The notes under the pieces are model-generated. The model worked only from the letters and a program-made list of their open reading frames with translations. It searched no databases and was not told the origin of the DNA. Both the position numbers and the translations under genes were made by a program. A stretch of DNA of 64,000 bases from Lepidurus packardi (lineage: Eukaryota; Arthropoda; Branchiopoda; Notostraca; Triopsidae): positions 10,312,565-10,376,564 of the forward strand of contig JAKZAN010000001.1 of the NCBI GenBank assembly GCA_023053545.1, in the 5' to 3' direction. This document shows positions 60,801-64,000 of the stretch, piece after piece (position 1 is the stretch's first letter; every line of letters starts with the position of its first letter).

Positions 60801-61429
60801 TCCAATTGCGTTTCAACGGGCAAAGGACCATCCAAAGGTTTCCCGCTTTGCGTTATTGCTTCGTGTTTAAGGCGCACTGATTGTGATTCATTAGGAGGGA
60901 GATTCAAGTTCGGCTGCACGGTTTCGACCTTGCTGGGCTTCGTTTTGAATTCTTCGGACTTGGCATTAGGATTTAGATGGAAGGAATTTGCAGGTAGATT
61001 GCCCTTTGCTGGTTTCTTTGTCTGTTTTTCAGTCTGAGCTTGGGCTGAATTTTTCGGGTTGGCCTTCAGAGCTTGCGACGAAGTTTTTGGGATGACGTTT
61101 TGAGTTTGCGAAGATTTCGGGATTGCATTCAGAACTTGGGAGGGGGTTTTGGCCTCAGCAGCATTTGGTGGGTTTTTAGAACTCGGAATGGGTTTTGTTG
61201 ACGTTACAGCTTTGGGTTTTACTTGTTTCGTGTCACTTACTTGGGCAGGATTCTGTGTTTTCGCCTTTTCTCCCATTTTACTCCGCTTACTGGAGGTCGC
61301 AGCTTTGTTCTTCAGATTGGAAGCCGGGGCATAAGGAGAGGAATTAGTCGTTTTCTCTTTCCGCGTTTTGGTAGCCTTAAAATCACGAAATTAATTAACA
61401 AACATTAAATTAGTACCATGCTTTACCAT
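57813..61429 (-). CDS. DYNC2I1: Dynein-2 intermediate chain 1 (WDR60)
   Basis: WD-repeat intermediate chain of cytoplasmic dynein-2, the retrograde intraflagellar transport motor of cilia. Thirteen exons: 61429-61427 (ATG only), 61375-60779, 60725-60478, 60431-60344, 60283-60155, 60100-59960, 59902-59579, 59503-59346, 58998-58821, 58773-58357, 58303-58155, 58086-57978, 57917-57813; 2646 nt, 881 aa. The N-terminus is Lys/Pro/Ser-rich and disordered, then the family's DDYEDDFD acidic motif, ETKPFALDFASVKKRQ, TLLSMIQLD and PYDVFMQAFGRRDTRQV (matching YDMYIRNFG..NTKQAYV of human WDR60), AIQTRDG..RETQT, and WD blades (WLLCLWNTKQL, VTCLAWGPSD, GLVWEWGL, LKSIEWMPWKPELFLAW). If the one-codon first exon is wrong, ATG 61276 gives an in-frame start 34 codons later. 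Confidence 0.88.
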
Positions 61430-62310
61430 AATGTGCTCTTAACGTAAGATCCTACTTCCACATACTACTTGAACAAAGTACCGTGCGGTCCGCGAACCAT
61501 AACATTGAGTCACCATAGCAACTGGCTTGTCACGGTCCCGTGCGTAGTAACCTGCAAACGGGCAAAGGAAATCGAAAGTTGGAAGAATTGAATTACTCAC
61601 GTTCTCAGCCAGTTCAAGGTCAGATAAGGTTATGGTTTCAAATGAACCAGTTGACCTGTGATGGGCCTGGAGTTCGCGAGGGAAATCCCCTGGGACAGTC
61701 CCATACTTTGAGCCTTCCTGTAGGGTTATGGACAAAAGGAGGGTGAGGTTGCCGCAATGTGGGTCAGAGGATAAGGTCACGAAAGGTCGTTATGACGGCA
61801 CTTCCTAGAAACCTTTGGCCTCCCATCTTAACATTTGGCTAAGGGGTCATATAAAAGGGCTCTTCCTTTCCAGAGGCATCTTTGCTTATTGAGATCTAGA
61901 TTCAGCGTTGTGGTATTGTGGTAGGGGGGAAACAAGGAGGGAGCATGGGTTGAAAAGAATGAAAAGAAAAAAAAGGTCAAACCAAAGGGCACCCTTGTTA
62001 AAAAGAGTGGGTACTTGGACAGCGACCTAGTGACCATCGAACCTCTGCTGGAGCGAGCATACGGCAATTCTTGTGTTTCCGGATATAGAGGCATAGCAGT
62101 TTCCAAGGGCATGTCGCCCAGGAGGCAGTTTTTTCCCTTGATGGTCGTGGTGGTAGTGGCTCCTTATTTCGCACTGGAGAAATAAGTTAGCCTCAGAAAC
62201 ATTCGATTATCCTACGTTGAATGGTCGCTTTAGCTAACTGGGTGCACAAGCGGACTTGAATACCGGTGACCGTTGGCTCGGTACTTTTCAAAACGTGAAG
62301 TGGTTGGGTA
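61430..62310. other. Spacer between WDR60 and bZIP genes
   Basis: About 880 bp between divergent starts; expected to hold both promoters and the bZIP 5' UTR. On the minus strand a pair of good splice sites (GTGAGT at about 61600, TTTGCAG at about 61553) flanks open sequence (FETITLSDLELAEN), but no protein family was recognised and it may be chance. Confidence 0.35.
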
Positions 62311-63847
62311 ATGATGAATTCTTTTTTCACGCCGCCAGTGCCTTTGAATTTGACGCTTCCACGATTGGATCTCAACAGTGAACGACCTGATAGAGCAAAT
62401 GGTAAAATCTTTAAATGCTGATCAAGTCCTACATCCTATTGGGTTCATTGGTCTTGTACACTTTTTTGTTATTGTAGAGGAGTTAAAGCGTTTGTTGACG
62501 GTTAAACCAGAAACTATACAGCCTGAAATGCCTCCCGACCACAGTTCCCCACAAAACTTTCCGAGTACGTAGTTTCTTTAAAATCTATTTGTGATAAACT
62601 TGGTAAAATCATGCTCGATGACATGCCAGTTCATGCCCTCGCAGCGTGCTAGCGAATTTCTTGGTCCATTTCTAGTAGGCGAGTTTCGTTGTTCTGTAAT
62701 TTATTTAAGGTAAATCACGGCATTCCTTGAAAATATCCAACGCTCACAATGCCCAAGTCTAATAAAATACGACGCAAATATAAATTCGAAAAAAAATAGG
62801 TAGAAGTGTGTAAATATAAAAAAAAGTTCGCAAGTCACGAATGTCTTTCTGTTTTACAAGAGCAATATTGAATTCTCTTGTAAATTGCTTCACACTGTTG
62901 GAGCTAGTTAAACAAATGACTCATTTTCCTAATTTATACCACGGGGTAAGAATAGACCCTTGTCTCGATAAAGATACCTATAGAGCCTCTTTTCTAAAGA
63001 AAAGAGGAACAGGGAGTATTTGTATAGAGGTATAGAGGCGAAAGGGCAGAGGTACAAGGATCTATCCCTATACCTGTCGGCACATATCAGCAGCGTGTAT
63101 CGAATTAATTTTTAGAATTGGGCAAAATTGCATATAGTGAGATCAAAAGTAACTTGATGCGCCCTGTTATCTTACACAAAGACACGGTTTTGTGTAAAAG
63201 TATACATTTGTCAGGTGAAACAGTGCGATGTAGTGTACCCTCTCCGATGATTGAGAACAACCCTATTGACTTGCAAGCGACAATGGCAGCAATAACGTTT
63301 CAGCAAACGTTGATGGCACAGCAATTTGCTTCGGGATTTGGCGGACTATCTACTTTACCACCACTTTCTGTATCTCCCACAGGTTCGGATCTCACTCAAA
63401 GTATTTCAATACACAAACTTTGATCGACGAGCCCTATCTTATCACGTTCTTTCCTTGTTTTTGTAGACGTCTTGACTAAAGCATTAGCTTCGACAACGTC
63501 CAGAAGATCCAGATCTGATAAGAAACCCATTCCGGATGAAATGAAGGATTCCAAATACTTCGAACGTCGAAAACGGAACAATTTGGCTGCCAAGAAATCC
63601 CGTGATGCCCGCAAGATGCGCGAGGATCAGGTAAAGAAGCTGGTAGGTGTCACTTTTCATCTTTGCTGGCCTGTTTCTATGGAAGTAACAGAAAATTCGT
63701 TATTAGGTCGCAATTCGAGCCGGTTTTCTAGAGCACGAGAACTCAATTTTGAGAACTCAGGTTTCTACTTTGAGGGAAGAAGCCATGTCTCTGCGCCAGT
63801 TATGGATCCAGAAGAAAAGTAGCATTATGAAGCGTGATCTAGATTGA
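62311..63847 (+). CDS. PAR/CES-2-type bZIP transcription factor
   Basis: Nuclear basic-leucine-zipper DNA-binding protein related to HLF/TEF/DBP and nematode CES-2. Exons 62311-62401, 62478-62564, 63116-63400, 63467-63630, 63707-63847; 768 nt, 255 aa, all phases consistent. The N-terminus is proline-rich ([17 protein letters not shown]); the middle has a Gln/Ala/Met-rich stretch ([11 protein letters not shown]). The C-terminus starts with [17 protein letters not shown], then the basic region [18 protein letters not shown] with the N-x7-R DNA-contact signature, then the zipper [19 protein letters not shown]. An intron splits the basic region from the zipper, as in PAR factors. Giant or NFIL3-like assignment is possible. 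These factors act in circadian output, growth or cell-death control. Confidence 0.87.
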
Positions 63848-64000
63848 TAATGAAAAATATGGATATATTAGTTTTACTACCAAACGTGGCGTTCTTTTTT
63901 ATCCTAAGTAGTGATTATTTTGATGGATTTGATGCATTCCAAGCATTTTTCGGTGATGTTACGTACCTGTATTGAAAGCCATTCGTTTTCATGTAAGGCT

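Noticed and set aside
61439-61780. Possible 3' coding exons of a minus-strand gene (FETITLSDLELAEN) with strong splice sites
   Set aside because: The spliced and unspliced frames give different unrecognised tails, it ends only about 80 bp before the WDR60 start, and upstream exons could not be linked. Left as a note in the spacer entry.
62193-62375. Minus-strand frame that looks protein-like ([21 protein letters not shown])
   Set aside because: It is antisense to the well-phased first coding exon of the bZIP gene (62311-62401) and has no matching splice partners.

Overview
The window is nuclear DNA of an arthropod, probably a crustacean or another non-dipteran. Genes are split by many short introns (mostly 50-100 bp) with GT-AG borders. 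The families present (fasciclin 1, a thioester-protein relative, an invertebrate-type Cys-loop chloride channel) are arthropod-like. KIF28, ELAC1, NCAPG2 and dynein-2 WDR60 argue against a drosophilid. The species cannot be fixed from the sequence alone.  Layout, left to right: the 3' end of fasciclin 1 (+, 1-1517); a 24-exon secreted alpha-2-macroglobulin/TEP-like gene (-, 9099-2223); about 7.6 kb with no recognisable gene; a decayed ELAC1 tRNA 3'-endonuclease gene (-, about 18476-16717); a decayed condensin II subunit gene NCAPG2 (-, from 23638 to 18868); and a nest of retrotransposons (23650-34682). In the nest, a LINE fragment is split by a Ty3/gypsy-type LTR element, which is split in its gag by a second LTR element. 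A putative detached NCAPG2 start codon lies at 34713. Then come a small inverted-repeat element (35131-35340), CPT1 (+, 35745-39253), ribulose-phosphate 3-epimerase (-, 40923-39556), an intronless HEXIM (+, 42360-43487), a KIF28/KLP-6-type kinesin-3 (+, 44799-49967), a Cys-loop chloride channel (+, 52975-56928), WDR60/DYNC2I1 (-, 61429-57813) and a PAR-type bZIP factor (+, 62311-63847).  Exon models for the TEP-like protein (1550 aa), CPT1 (776 aa), RPE (234 aa), KIF28 (about 980 aa), the channel (446 aa), WDR60 (881 aa) and the bZIP (255 aa) were built by hand. Each closes in frame with consensus splice sites, so local sequence quality is good. Against that background the clustered stops and frameshifts in ELAC1 and NCAPG2 look like real gene death, although residual indel errors in that stretch cannot be excluded.  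The genes form no operon or pathway cluster. The points of most interest are the TEP-like protein that carries a farnesoic-acid-O-methyltransferase-type domain and has lost the thioester segment, a perfectly duplicated intron in the same gene, and the four-level transposon nest sitting at the 5' end of a dead condensin II gene.
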